DNA of 64,000 bases from Peribacillus simplex (lineage in GTDB: Bacteria > Bacillota > Bacilli > Bacillales > DSM-1321), in the NCBI RefSeq assembly GCF_030123325.1, contig NZ_CP126106.1, forward strand, positions 5,215,001 to 5,279,000, in the 5' to 3' direction. A program made the position numbers and the translations under genes. Positions 25,447 to 33,677 of this stretch are shown here, piece after piece. How positions within the stretch are numbered: the first letter of the stretch is position 1; each line of letters starts with the position of its first letter. Below the pieces are notes generated by a model. That model was not told the DNA's origin, did no database searches, and saw nothing but the letters and a program-made list of their open reading frames with translations.

Positions 25447-27072
25447 ATGAAAGGTAAGGTATTTTTAGGAACTGCACTATCTCTCGGTCTATTATTTTCT
25501 GCCATTCCCCATCAAGAAGCTTTAGCGGCAAAAAATGTGTTAAGTGTTGAAAAGTACAATAAGCATAAGGATTCGCTAGAATTCAAGTCTGGGAAACTTA
25601 CGGACCCTTCGAAGCAAACGGCAGAAGATATCATTCTTACCTTTTTTGATGAAAACAAAAAGTCTTACAAGCTTGAAAAGCAAAAGGCTAAAGACTCCTT
25701 CACGATCCTGAAAGAAAGCAAGGATGAACTGGGCAATACCGTCCTCAAATTGCAACAAACTTATAAAGGCGTACCTGTATGGAATTCCACACAAGCAGTA
25801 TTGATCGACGCTAAAGGGGTATTGACGGTCGTGTCCGGAACGGTTGAAGCCAATCTAAACACGAAATTAGGGAAAAAGGCTAAAAAAGGCATCAGTAAAA
25901 CCGAAGCCATCAAAATAGCTGAAGCGGATCTTGGATTCACTCCTGCCTACGAACAATCACCGGAATCCGACCTATATGTATACGCAAATGAAGGCAAGGC
26001 CGATTATGTATATAAGGTCAATTTGAAATTCTTAAGTCCTGAACCAGGAAATCATAATTATTTCATATCAGTCAAAACAGGTAAAATCCTGAATAAATTT
26101 AATACACTAGATGAAGTGACGGGGACCAATTCCGTCGGAACGGGCACCGGCGTCTTAAACAATACCGTTTCATTGAACACTACCTTATCCAGCGGCCGAT
26201 ATTATTTACAGGACAATACACGCGGTAAAGGCATCTACACGTATAATGCCAATAACCGTTCAAGATTGCCTGGTACACTCTTTTCCAACACGACAAATGC
26301 TTTCACTGCTTCTACCGATAAAGCTGCGGTTGATGCCCATTATTATGCGGGTAAAACCTATGATTATTACAAATCCACATTTGGACGGAACTCTTATGAT
26401 GGAAATGGAACCATCCTGAAATCGACCGTTCATTATGGCTCAAGATACAATAATGCATTCTGGGATGGCACCCAAATGGTTTATGGTGATGGTGATGGCA
26501 CGACGTTCATCCCATTGTCCGGCGGTCTGGATGTCGTTGCACATGAACTGACGCATGCCGTGACTTCCTCGGAATCGAACCTTACCTATCAATATGAATC
26601 CGGTGCTTTGAATGAAGCGATTTCTGATATTTTTGGCACCGTCGTCGAATTCAAGAACCAAAGTGCCAAAGCCGATTATTTGATCGGAGAAGATATTTAC
26701 ACACCTAACATTTCCGGTGATGCACTCCGTTCAATGGCTAATCCAACATTGAATGGTGACCCTGACCATTATTCGAACCGCTATACGGGAACGGGTGATA
26801 ACGGCGGAGTGCACACGAACAGCGGAATCATCAATAAGGCGGCTTATTTGATCTCTGCAGGCGGAACTCACCATGGCGTGAGCGTATCCGGGATTGGCAT
26901 CGATAAACTGGGCGCCATCTTTTACCGGGCAAACACGATTTATTTAACTTCCTCGTCGACATTTTCACAAGCCAGGGCGGCAGTCGTACAAGCTACCTCT
27001 GATTTATACGGTTCTAGCAGTGCAGAAGTCACAGCTGTCAAAAATGCCTTTACATCTGTCGGTGTGAATTAA
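25447..27072 (+). CDS. nprE: Neutral metalloprotease (bacillolysin, M4/thermolysin family)
   Basis: 541 residues as a secreted pre-proenzyme: signal peptide to ~residue 27 (HQEALA end), FTP/PepSY-type propeptide to ~220, then the catalytic domain. The zinc motif is HELTH (366-370) with E390 in GALNEAISD as third ligand; GGVHTNSGIINKAAYLI completes the active site. ATG 25447 has AAGGAG upstream; ATG 25429 is also possible (GAGGTATTCTC). Secreted extracellular protease, monocistronic, terminator at 27092-27127. Confidence 0.93.
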   Translation: MKGKVFLGTALSLGLLFSAIPHQEALAAKNVLSVEKYNKHKDSLEFKSGKLTDPSKQTAEDIILTFFDENKKSYKLEKQKAKDSFTILKESKDELGNTVLKLQQTYKGVPVWNSTQAVLIDAKGVLTVVSGTVEANLNTKLGKKAKKGISKTEAIKIAEADLGFTPAYEQSPESDLYVYANEGKADYVYKVNLKFLSPEPGNHNYFISVKTGKILNKFNTLDEVTGTNSVGTGTGVLNNTVSLNTTLSSGRYYLQDNTRGKGIYTYNANNRSRLPGTLFSNTTNAFTASTDKAAVDAHYYAGKTYDYYKSTFGRNSYDGNGTILKSTVHYGSRYNNAFWDGTQMVYGDGDGTTFIPLSGGLDVVAHELTHAVTSSESNLTYQYESGALNEAISDIFGTVVEFKNQSAKADYLIGEDIYTPNISGDALRSMANPTLNGDPDHYSNRYTGTGDNGGVHTNSGIINKAAYLISAGGTHHGVSVSGIGIDKLGAIFYRANTIYLTSSSTFSQARAAVVQATSDLYGSSSAEVTAVKNAFTSVGVN

Positions 27073-27091
27073 GGATTTACCTATATGACCG

Positions 27092-27127
27092 AAACCTCCC
27101 TAGCTTCACTTCTAGCGGAGGTTTTTT
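27092..27127 (+). terminator. nprE terminator
   Basis: AACCTCC...CTAG pairs with CTAG..GGAGGTT, followed by TTTTTTTAT. Confidence 0.85.
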
Positions 27128-27354
27128 TATTGTATTGGATAAATGGGGCTATCCCGATTATTTCAGCCGTTCGCTACCTTTTTTCGTCCTTCATGTGAAG
27201 AATTCCGTCCTACGGTACCGGTAGAGCCGCAATAAAAAATAATCATGCCGTTTGGTAAAATCAATTAATTCCGTAAAATAGTTGCTTTTCTTCTTATTAA
27301 CTGTCAAGCTTAGATGATCTGGACTATATTGAATAGAACAAGTAGGTGACGAAC

Positions 27355-27756
27355 ATGATTGAAGTTAAAACTTCCACACTCAGTGATGGTGAGTTCAATA
27401 GAGGCGTATTCGCAACACGAGACATTAAAAAAGGTGAGCTTTTGCATGAGGCACCTGTCATTGCTTATCCGAACGAGGAGCATGTTTTCATAGAGAAGAC
27501 ATTGCTGGCTGATTATGCGTTTGAATATGGAATTAACCATACTGCCATGCTTTTAGGTTATGGCATGCTGTTTAATCATTCTTATACACCCAACGCTACG
27601 TATGACATAAACTTCAAGAATCATACGTTTGATTTCTTTGCTTACACCGACATAAAAGCAGGGGAAGAAATCCTGATTAATTATAATGGTGAAGTCGATA
27701 ATGAGGACCCGCTTTGGTTCAATAAAGAAAATGACGGTGAAGATGAAGCTGATTGA
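27355..27756 (+). CDS. SET-domain protein
   Basis: 133 residues from ATG 27355 (AGGTGACGAAC upstream; a GTG at 27346 is also in frame). SET hallmarks in order: GVFATRDIKKGELL at the start, GYGMLFNHSYTPNATY (the RFxNHSCxPN motif) near 68, and FAYTDIKAGEEILINYN (ELxYDY motif) near 98. No pre/post-SET zinc cluster. Bacterial stand-alone SET proteins are putative protein-lysine methyltransferases; the substrate is unknown. The C-terminus is acidic. A long-loop hairpin with T-run follows. Confidence 0.88.
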   Translation: MIEVKTSTLSDGEFNRGVFATRDIKKGELLHEAPVIAYPNEEHVFIEKTLLADYAFEYGINHTAMLLGYGMLFNHSYTPNATYDINFKNHTFDFFAYTDIKAGEEILINYNGEVDNEDPLWFNKENDGEDEAD

Positions 27757-27772
27757 TCATCGACCATTCATG

Positions 27773-27835
27773 AAAGCACTTGTACTTTTGAATACCTCTC
27801 CATGGTCTTCGAAAGAAACGAGTGCTTTTTTTTTT
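27773..27835 (+). terminator. Terminator of the SET gene
   Basis: AAAGCACT pairs with AGTGCTTT across a ~40-nt loop that itself can fold (CTTTTGAA/TTCGAAAG), followed by more than ten T. Confidence 0.7.
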
Positions 27836-28010
27836 TACTTTTACCGGCTTGGTAACGCCATTCACTGCTGATACTAATCGGCGATATTAAAGCAATAAAA
27901 AAGCCCCATTAAGAACTACTTATGGGGACAGTTTGATGACAAAGGAAGTTCGAAATGCTCTCACCCCGAACCATGATTTTATTATACGAATGAACCCTCC
28001 CAAGAGAAAT

Positions 28011-28130
28011 GCGACACTCCTGCCGAATAACTGGCTAGCCAAGGCCTCACAGACGCTTGCGTCGAGGAGGCTTGCGTCGAGGAGGCTTGGCAGACAGTCG
28101 GCGGAAAGGGAGCGGATTTCTGAAATCAAC
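28011..28130. repeat. Palindromic intergenic repeat, copy R1
   Basis: GCGACACTCCTGCCG opens and GCGGAAAGGGAGCGGATTTC closes the element. Arms ACTGGCTAGCCAAG and CTTGGCAGACAGT pair, enclosing a small GACGC..GCGTC hairpin. A 15-bp part (GCTTGCGTCGAGGAG) is duplicated head to tail within this copy. Related copies: 30289, 32342, ~44905, 52005, 52218. Translating it gives the NNWLAK...RRLGRQSAERERIS peptide, which should not be annotated as protein. The rest of 27836-28222 holds only inverted repeats (28152-28187 and 28192-28212). Confidence 0.88.
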
Positions 28131-28222
28131 TGGAACTTTTTTAAGAAAAAAAATGACTGTAAACTAGTTCTTCCCTAATTTACAGTCAGGCCCATTAAAA
28201 ATTTTAATGGGATCATTTTACC

Positions 28223-28411
28223 TTAACGTACGGATGGGTTACTTGATTTTGTTTTGGTTATTGATTGGAATTGACCCTTAACCTTATCAATGGTTTCCGG
28301 TGTGGCTAGGGACCTTATTTGATTCATGGTTTTTTCACGGGTTTTCTTATTGCGCATTAAAAATGCGGCTGCTCCTATCAGGACGGTTCCAAGCATTTTG
28401 TTTGATGGCAT
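28223..28411 (-). CDS. Small hypothetical protein (62 aa)
   Basis: ATG 28411 is preceded by GAAGGAGGAAACTAAC, which decides the start; upstream in-frame codons lack such a site. The peptide has an N-terminal hydrophobic stretch (KMLGTVLIGAAAFLM) followed by RNKKTREK and a Lys/Ser-rich tail, so a single membrane anchor with a basic cytoplasmic tail is likely. The family was not recognised. The GH3 gene lies ~90 bp upstream on the same strand. Confidence 0.65.
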   Translation of the reverse strand: MPSNKMLGTVLIGAAAFLMRNKKTREKTMNQIRSLATPETIDKVKGQFQSITKTKSSNPSVR

Positions 28412-28502
28412 GTTAGTTTCCTCCTTCAAGTTAGTCATATATAGTATTCCCTCTATCAGCTGATTTAAACAAATGCATCCTTTTGAGAGAGTGGTTTCGC
28501 TT

Positions 28503-29738
28503 TTATTCATCCTCGCCCAGGCTTTCGATATACTTTATGCTTTCGGGATTTTTCACCACTTTTTCAGCTTGATCCGGGTCAGCTTTCGTTTGCTTCATAT
28601 TGTAAAGTTTATATGTCAGCACTCTTTTCACTGACTCGTTAATTCTATCCATTGGAACTTCCCCTGCTTTCACCGCTTGCAGTAATCCGTTATATACTTC
28701 AAGCTCATGGGAATATTCATGACAGACAAGTAATAAATCAGCTCCTGCAAGGATTGCCTGCTTCCCCATCTCTTCATAGGAGTAATACTTGTTCACAGCA
28801 CCCATTTCCAAATCGTCTGTAACGACAAGTCCTTCATATTTGAGTTTCCCTCTAAGCAGGTCTTCTATGATGATTTTTGAAAGGCTTGCTGGTTTTTCTG
28901 TATCATAGGCTGGATATTTAATGTGGGTCACCATCACGAAAAACTTTTGATTATCCATTTCCCTTATTATTTGCTTGAAAGGATAAATATCCGAATTTTC
29001 CAGATCAAGTTGGTTTGCCTCCACGGAAGATGTTTCGACATGCGGATCGATTTCGCTGCGTCCGTTTCCAGGAAAGTGCTTCAATGCACCGGTTATCGAT
29101 ACATCGCTCAAGCCTTGAATGGCTTTCTTTCCGTATTGATGGACCTTTTCGGGATCTTGCCCAAATGAACGCTTATCCGTTTTAGATAGATCAAGTACAG
29201 GGGCGAAATTAATGTTAATTCCCATGGAGCCCAGTTCTGTCCCATTCAATTTGGCCACTTTGTACACATCTTCAATAGAGGCATTTTTTCCAAGATCCTG
29301 TTGCGATGGGATTGGCGATACCCTTTCCTTCATCCTGATGATGTCCCCGCCTTCCTGATCGATGGCCACCATCAACGGAAGCGAATGTGTACTTTGATCG
29401 GCCGTTTGCTGAAGCGAATTGGATAACCTAGCCACTTGTTTAGGTGATTTCATATTGCGGTCAAAATAAATGACGCCTCCTATATGTTTTTGTTCGATAA
29501 GCTCCGTAATTTCTTTGCCCTTTTCAGTTCCCTTGAAACCGACCATCATAAGCTGGCCGATTTTTTCTTCAAGCGTCATTTTTTTCAGCAGTTTTTCTAT
29601 TTTCTCATGACTATCCGCATCGGCGTCTTTCCCTTTTTCCGCTCTGAAATTCCCATCGGTATTCAGCTGAATGAACAATATTGAAAAAGCGAGGATTGCG
29701 ATTAAAAGCAGGCCCATATAAATTTTTTTATTCTTCAT
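28503..29738 (-). CDS. nagZ: Beta-N-acetylglucosaminidase, GH3 family (NagZ-like)
   Basis: 411 residues from ATG 29738 (GAAGGTCAAAGC upstream). An N-terminal signal anchor (residues ~4-27) is followed by a GH3 barrel: KKMTLEEKIGQLMMVGF, GGVIYFDRN, MVAIDQEGGDIIRM, and ALKHFPGNGRSEIDPH, the loop carrying the catalytic His/Asp dyad of NagZ enzymes (here H...G-N-G instead of G-H-G). The nucleophile is likely the Asp of VVTDDLEMGA. It lacks the second domain of B. subtilis NagZ. It acts outside the membrane on muropeptide fragments (inferred). Confidence 0.85.
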   Translation of the reverse strand: MKNKKIYMGLLLIAILAFSILFIQLNTDGNFRAEKGKDADADSHEKIEKLLKKMTLEEKIGQLMMVGFKGTEKGKEITELIEQKHIGGVIYFDRNMKSPKQVARLSNSLQQTADQSTHSLPLMVAIDQEGGDIIRMKERVSPIPSQQDLGKNASIEDVYKVAKLNGTELGSMGININFAPVLDLSKTDKRSFGQDPEKVHQYGKKAIQGLSDVSITGALKHFPGNGRSEIDPHVETSSVEANQLDLENSDIYPFKQIIREMDNQKFFVMVTHIKYPAYDTEKPASLSKIIIEDLLRGKLKYEGLVVTDDLEMGAVNKYYSYEEMGKQAILAGADLLLVCHEYSHELEVYNGLLQAVKAGEVPMDRINESVKRVLTYKLYNMKQTKADPDQAEKVVKNPESIKYIESLGEDE

Positions 29739-29918
29739 GCTTTGACCTTCATAGACATTTTCTCTGTCCTTCCTTGATTGCCTTTTTTTAAATTCGTTGC
29801 ACACTTCTTAATCATGTTCATAAAGTGACAATTCTATATCATCAATGCGTATTTTTTGCATAAAGCATTAGCCGCGTACCATACTACAAACATAGCCTAT
29901 TTAAAAGGAGATGCCCTC

Positions 29919-30272
29919 ATGAGCGGAATGTTGAAGAATCTTGCCGGTACCTTCAGTCATGCAGTCGATTATGCAAAAGAAAAAATAACAGCCATTACAG
30001 GAACAACCTCTGTTACGATAGCGGAATTGAGTGAGCACATCATCAATCAGCCTGAAACAAAACTAATCAGGAAAAACCTTTTAGGGATACCCTTTTCTTT
30101 TTATCATTTACAAAAAGAAGACGTTTCGTACTATTTGGAAATGAAAAGCTCACAGGTTCTCCAGTTGGATGTTCAAGCGCATAATCATCCGGTTGTGTCT
30201 TACAGATCTTATCGAGATAAATCCAGCTTGCCCACGTCCATTAGATTTCCTAAAACCCTTTTATCCGAATGA
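29919..30272 (+). CDS. Hypothetical protein (117 aa)
   Basis: ATG 29919 has AAAAGGAGATGCCCTC directly upstream; earlier in-frame codons do not. The sequence starts MSGMLKNLAGTFSHAVDYAK and contains a Thr-rich stretch (TAITGTTSVTIAEL), but no signal peptide or motif that I know. The gene is solitary and is followed by palindromic repeat R2. Its function is unknown. Confidence 0.6.
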   Translation: MSGMLKNLAGTFSHAVDYAKEKITAITGTTSVTIAELSEHIINQPETKLIRKNLLGIPFSFYHLQKEDVSYYLEMKSSQVLQLDVQAHNHPVVSYRSYRDKSSLPTSIRFPKTLLSE

Positions 30273-30288
30273 CTTTTGGTACAAAAAT

Positions 30289-30510
30289 AAAGGCTGTTTT
30301 CGCATACTTTGTTGCTATTTACCAAGTAAAGCGGTGTGGTTGATTTCCCCTCCAGATGCTCGCTTTCCGCGGGGCGGGCGGTGAGCCTCCTCGGCGTAAA
30401 CGCCTGTGGGGTCTCACCTGTCCCGCTGCTCCCGCAGGAGTCTCGCACTTGCGCTCCAATCAACCTTAAATCGTTTTGTTTTAAAAACAACAATCTTTAC
30501 GAAAAGAGCC
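30289..30510. repeat. ~220-bp palindromic element, copy R2
   Basis: Nearly identical to R3 (32342-32560) over its whole length. It has imperfect terminal inverted repeats (AGGCTGTTTTCGCATACTTT versus the complement of the GAAAAGAGCC end, 18 of 23 matching), an inner pair GGTTGATT/AATCAACC, and a GC-rich core with TCGCTTTCCGCGGGGCGGGC and CCCGCAGGAGTCTCGC. No coding capacity and no obvious target-site duplication. Confidence 0.9.
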
Positions 30511-30515
30511 AAAAT

Positions 30516-30556
30516 AAAAAAGCTGATATCCCTGCAATGGGGTTATCAGCTTTTTT
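30516..30556. terminator. Bidirectional terminator after the TrmB-like gene
   Basis: AAAAAAGCTGATA pairs with TATCAGCTTTTTT around CCCTGCAATGGGG; both sides carry A/T runs. Confidence 0.88.
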
Positions 30557-30562
30557 CAAATC

Positions 30563-31345
30563 TTATAGGGAGAAAAAATGGTCTCTTTCACTTGAAATCC
30601 ATTTCTCAGTATCTTCTTCATCCTTTTTAACCAAGCGGTTAACGAGGATATCATGCCAAATGTAATTTTCGAGAAAATTGATATGAATGGGATCATCTGT
30701 GTAGAAAGCCGTTTCTCTCGTTTCGGGAGAAGGTCCGTAAATCGTCTCCTTGCCATCAATGGATAAGATGAACCATTTGTTTTCTCCGATATTTTCCACA
30801 TAGCTGGTTTTGCGATGTATATCTATACCTGATAATGGGTTTTCAACCTGAAATGCAATCCCCTTGAGAGTGCAATGCGCGGCGGCCCCCTTTAGCTCTT
30901 GTTCAAGTTTTCCATACATCTCGTCCCATAATGAAACCACCACCCTTTTCTCGGCCTTGTGAATCAAAGTACGGCAAAAGGAAAGGATATGCCCTTCCCC
31001 TTTAAGCGTCATTACACGATTGTCGGACATCGGTTCGATTTTCTCGAATTGTTTTAGTGTATCGCTGATGGATTGATAGGTATTGTTCCATTTTGATTGA
31101 ACCGATTCCAAAAACACATCGACTGGCAGCGGTGAATATTTTATCGAGTCATTGATTTCCTCTTTTAAGACGATTCCTTCTTCTTGCAGTCCGTTTAATA
31201 TTTCATAGATGCGGGCCCTTGGAATTCCTGATTCCTTGCTTACTTGATAGGCACTGGTTGGACCTTGGCGAACCAAAGAAACATAAGCCTTTGCTTCATA
31301 TTGACTAAACCCGAGAGACTGTAGTTTTTGAATGATATCTTGCAT
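30563..31345 (-). CDS. TrmB-family transcriptional regulator
   Basis: 260 residues. The N-terminal winged helix reads LGFSQYEAKAYVSLVRQGP then ESGIPRARIYEILNGL, the TrmB signature; a coiled linker (~95-115) leads to a C-terminal effector domain with VVVSLWDEMY. Such regulators answer sugars or other small molecules. It is divergent from a TSUP transporter, and a 38-bp palindrome lies between them, so it probably controls that gene (inferred). AGGAGGTACTATGC-type purines precede the ATG. Confidence 0.85.
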   Translation of the reverse strand: MQDIIQKLQSLGFSQYEAKAYVSLVRQGPTSAYQVSKESGIPRARIYEILNGLQEEGIVLKEEINDSIKYSPLPVDVFLESVQSKWNNTYQSISDTLKQFEKIEPMSDNRVMTLKGEGHILSFCRTLIHKAEKRVVVSLWDEMYGKLEQELKGAAAHCTLKGIAFQVENPLSGIDIHRKTSYVENIGENKWFILSIDGKETIYGPSPETRETAFYTDDPIHINFLENYIWHDILVNRLVKKDEEDTEKWISSERDHFFSL

Positions 31346-31455
31346 AGTACCTCCTAGTGCTTTTAGTAGATGATATGCCTATCATACCAAATCTCTTATC
31401 TAAATCTAATCGATTTCAAAAGGCATGGCTCATAAAATTCTTATTTACAGAACGA

Positions 31456-31493
31456 TTTCTATTAGTTACTATCTAAATAGTGACTAATAGAAA
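31456..31493. promoter_or_regulatory. Palindrome between trmB-like and TSUP genes, candidate operator
   Basis: TTTCTATTAGTTACTAT (31456-31472) and ATAGTGACTAATAGAAA (31477-31493) pair over 17 positions with one G-U, loop CTAA. Position between divergent genes and high symmetry suggest the regulator's binding site. Confidence 0.55.
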
Positions 31494-31562
31494 AACTTTG
31501 GATTATGGCTTCGGCATAACAAGCATTTCAGCCATAATGCCATTGATACGGAGGCTTCTTGG

Positions 31563-32333
31563 ATGGAGGATATACAAACTTCAACACTCTTGCTGCTGAT
31601 GTTTTTCGGATTTTTGGCAGCATTCATTGATTCTGTGGTAGGCGGCGGAGGCCTGATTTCCATACCCGCTTTATTATTTTCAGGACTCCCCCCCTCTCAA
31701 GCGATCGCAACGAATAAGTTAGCAAGTTCCATGGGGTCTTTAACAAGTACCATTGCCTTCATTCGCTCAGGTAAGGTTGATTTTCGATTGGTTTCCAAAC
31801 TTTTCCCACTGATTTTCATAGGTTCCCTTCTAGGCGCTTTGGTAGTTAATTTCGTCTCGCCTGAATTATTAAAGCCAATGATCTTGGTTCTATTAATAGC
31901 TATTGCCATTTATACCATTTTTAAAAAGGACTGGGGAAAGAAATCGACTTACCATAAACTCACATGGCAAAAGGCTGCACTATTTGCGTTCGCTATATTT
32001 GCCATTGGTTTTTATGATGGGTTTTTGGGCGCTGGAACGGGATCTTTCATTCTATTTGCCTTTTTAATGATTGGCTTTGATTTTTTACACTCTGCAGGAA
32101 ATGCGAAATTTTTGAACTTCGGAAGCAACCTGGCCGCACTGATCATGTTCGTATTCCTTGATACCGTCAACTTTTCCTATGGAATACCAATGGGAATCTC
32201 CATGATAGCAGGAGCATTGGCCGGATCTAAATTCGCCATTAAGAGGGGAGTGGCATATGTAAGGGTTTTATTTATCATGGTGACCGTCATTCTGATCGTG
32301 AAAAATATAATGGATTATTTAATGGGCGGCTAA
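31563..32333 (+). CDS. TSUP (TauE/SafE/YfcA) transporter
   Basis: 256 residues, eight hydrophobic helices. The family repeat appears twice: FIDSVVGGGGLISIPALLF with AIATNKLASSMGS in the first half, and YDGFLGAGTGSFILFAFLM with NAKFLNFGSNLAA in the second. TSUP proteins export or import sulfur- or organic-acid anions; the substrate is not predictable. GGAGGCTTCTTGG precedes the ATG. The gene is divergent from a TrmB-like regulator, and repeat R3 begins 8 bp after its stop codon. Confidence 0.88.
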   Translation: MEDIQTSTLLLLMFFGFLAAFIDSVVGGGGLISIPALLFSGLPPSQAIATNKLASSMGSLTSTIAFIRSGKVDFRLVSKLFPLIFIGSLLGALVVNFVSPELLKPMILVLLIAIAIYTIFKKDWGKKSTYHKLTWQKAALFAFAIFAIGFYDGFLGAGTGSFILFAFLMIGFDFLHSAGNAKFLNFGSNLAALIMFVFLDTVNFSYGIPMGISMIAGALAGSKFAIKRGVAYVRVLFIMVTVILIVKNIMDYLMGG

Positions 32334-32341
32334 TTTTTTTA

Positions 32342-32560
32342 AAAGGCCGTTTTCTTATACTTTGTTGCTATTCACCAAGTAATGCGGTGTGGTTGATTTC
32401 CCTCCAATGCTCGCTTTCCGCGGGGCGGGCGGTGAGCCTCCTCGGCGTGAACGCCTGCGGGGCCTCACCTGTCCCGCTGCTCCCGCAGGAGTCTCGCAAT
32501 CCGTTCCAATCAACCTTAAATCGTTTCGTTTTAAAAACAACAATCTATACAAAAAGAGCT
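32342..32560. repeat. ~220-bp palindromic element, copy R3
   Basis: Same orientation and sequence as R2 apart from scattered substitutions (for example GGCGTGAACGCC for GGCGTAAACGCC in the central hairpin). With R2 it forms a direct-repeat pair bracketing the TrmB/TSUP genes. Confidence 0.9.
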
Positions 32561-32666
32561 TTTTTAAAAAAATGGAATACAGCACTATGTTCCTGCCACA
32601 GAATGTGACATATAGGAATTATTTGGGTATATGATAGGTATAGACTGTGTGGGAAGGTGTGATTGG

Positions 32667-33605
32667 ATGATTGAAAAGTGGAATGGCGAAGAAATGGCAG
32701 ATGTATCGGGGCAAACCATTGTGATTACTGGGGCAAATAGTGGAATTGGCTTCGAAACGGCTTTTGCCCTGGCCGGTAAGGGGGCAGAGATCATCCTTGC
32801 AGTCCGGAATGCTTCAAAGGGTGAAAAGGCAGTCGATAGAATCTTATCGGTCCATCCTAAGGCAAATGTACACGTGATGCAGCTGGATTTAAGCGATTTA
32901 AGCAGCATTCGGCATTTTGCTGATTCCTTTCAGGAGAACTATGACTCTCTATCCGTCCTCATCAATAACGCAGGTGTGATGATTCCGCCATACAGTATGA
33001 CGAAAGATGGTTTCGAGCTGCAATTCGGCAGCAATCATCTCGGTCATTTTGCTTTGACGGGTCTCCTTCTTCCGCGTATCCTTTCCACGCCAAAATCGCG
33101 TGTGGTCACATTGAGCAGCTTGGCCGCCATCAATGGATATATAGACTTCGAAAATCTAAATGGTGAAAACGGATATAAACCAATGAAATACTATGGGCAA
33201 AGCAAGCTGGCCAATCTACTCTTCGCCCGCGAATTACAGAATAAATTCAACCAGCATGATGCAAGCCCGATGAGCATTGCCTGTCATCCGGGCCTTTCCC
33301 ATACAAATCTCATGTCTCGCGGATCTGGAAAACCCATAAATAGATTCGTGCATTTTCTTTCGAAAACCATCACCCAGCCGGCGAGTATGGGAGCATTGCC
33401 TACCCTTTATGCCGCAACGGAACCTACATTAACAGGCGGTGAGTATATCGGACCCGATGGGAAGAAGAGCAGAAAAGGTTTTCCGAGAAAGGACGATATC
33501 ATCGATTCCTTATATAATGAAGAAACCTCGAAAAGATTATGGGATATTTCAGAAACCTTGACAGAGGTCAAATATCGTTTCACTGAAAGCGTGACGCCAA
33601 AATGA
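32667..33605 (+). CDS. Short-chain dehydrogenase/reductase (retinol-dehydrogenase-like)
   Basis: 312 residues from ATG 32667, preceded by GAAGGTGTGATTGG. The Rossmann motif TGANSGIG (~residue 21), NNAGVM (~100), a catalytic Ser in TLSSLAA and YYGQSKLANL (YxxxK) define an extended SDR of the RDH11-14/WWOX-like type. It is NADP(H)-preferring judging from AVRNASKG after strand 2 (inferred). Substrate unknown. Monocistronic; the terminator at 33642-33669 is shared with ppiB. Confidence 0.85.
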   Translation: MIEKWNGEEMADVSGQTIVITGANSGIGFETAFALAGKGAEIILAVRNASKGEKAVDRILSVHPKANVHVMQLDLSDLSSIRHFADSFQENYDSLSVLINNAGVMIPPYSMTKDGFELQFGSNHLGHFALTGLLLPRILSTPKSRVVTLSSLAAINGYIDFENLNGENGYKPMKYYGQSKLANLLFARELQNKFNQHDASPMSIACHPGLSHTNLMSRGSGKPINRFVHFLSKTITQPASMGALPTLYAATEPTLTGGEYIGPDGKKSRKGFPRKDDIIDSLYNEETSKRLWDISETLTEVKYRFTESVTPK

Positions 33606-33641
33606 CATTCCCCTGTTTTCGCTCATGAACAGTGCAAAAAG

Positions 33642-33669
33642 AAAGAGGGAGCATAATGCCCCCTCTTTT
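33642..33669. terminator. Convergent terminator between SDR and ppiB
   Basis: AAAGAGGG..GCAT pairs with ATGC..CCCTCTTT; A- and T-runs on both sides. Confidence 0.8.
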
Positions 33670-33677
33670 CGCTTTCA

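Noticed and set aside
30336..30665. ORFs across R2 (and 32355-32634 across R3)
   Set aside because: GC-rich palindrome translated by chance; identical frames occur in both repeat copies, and there is no start signal.
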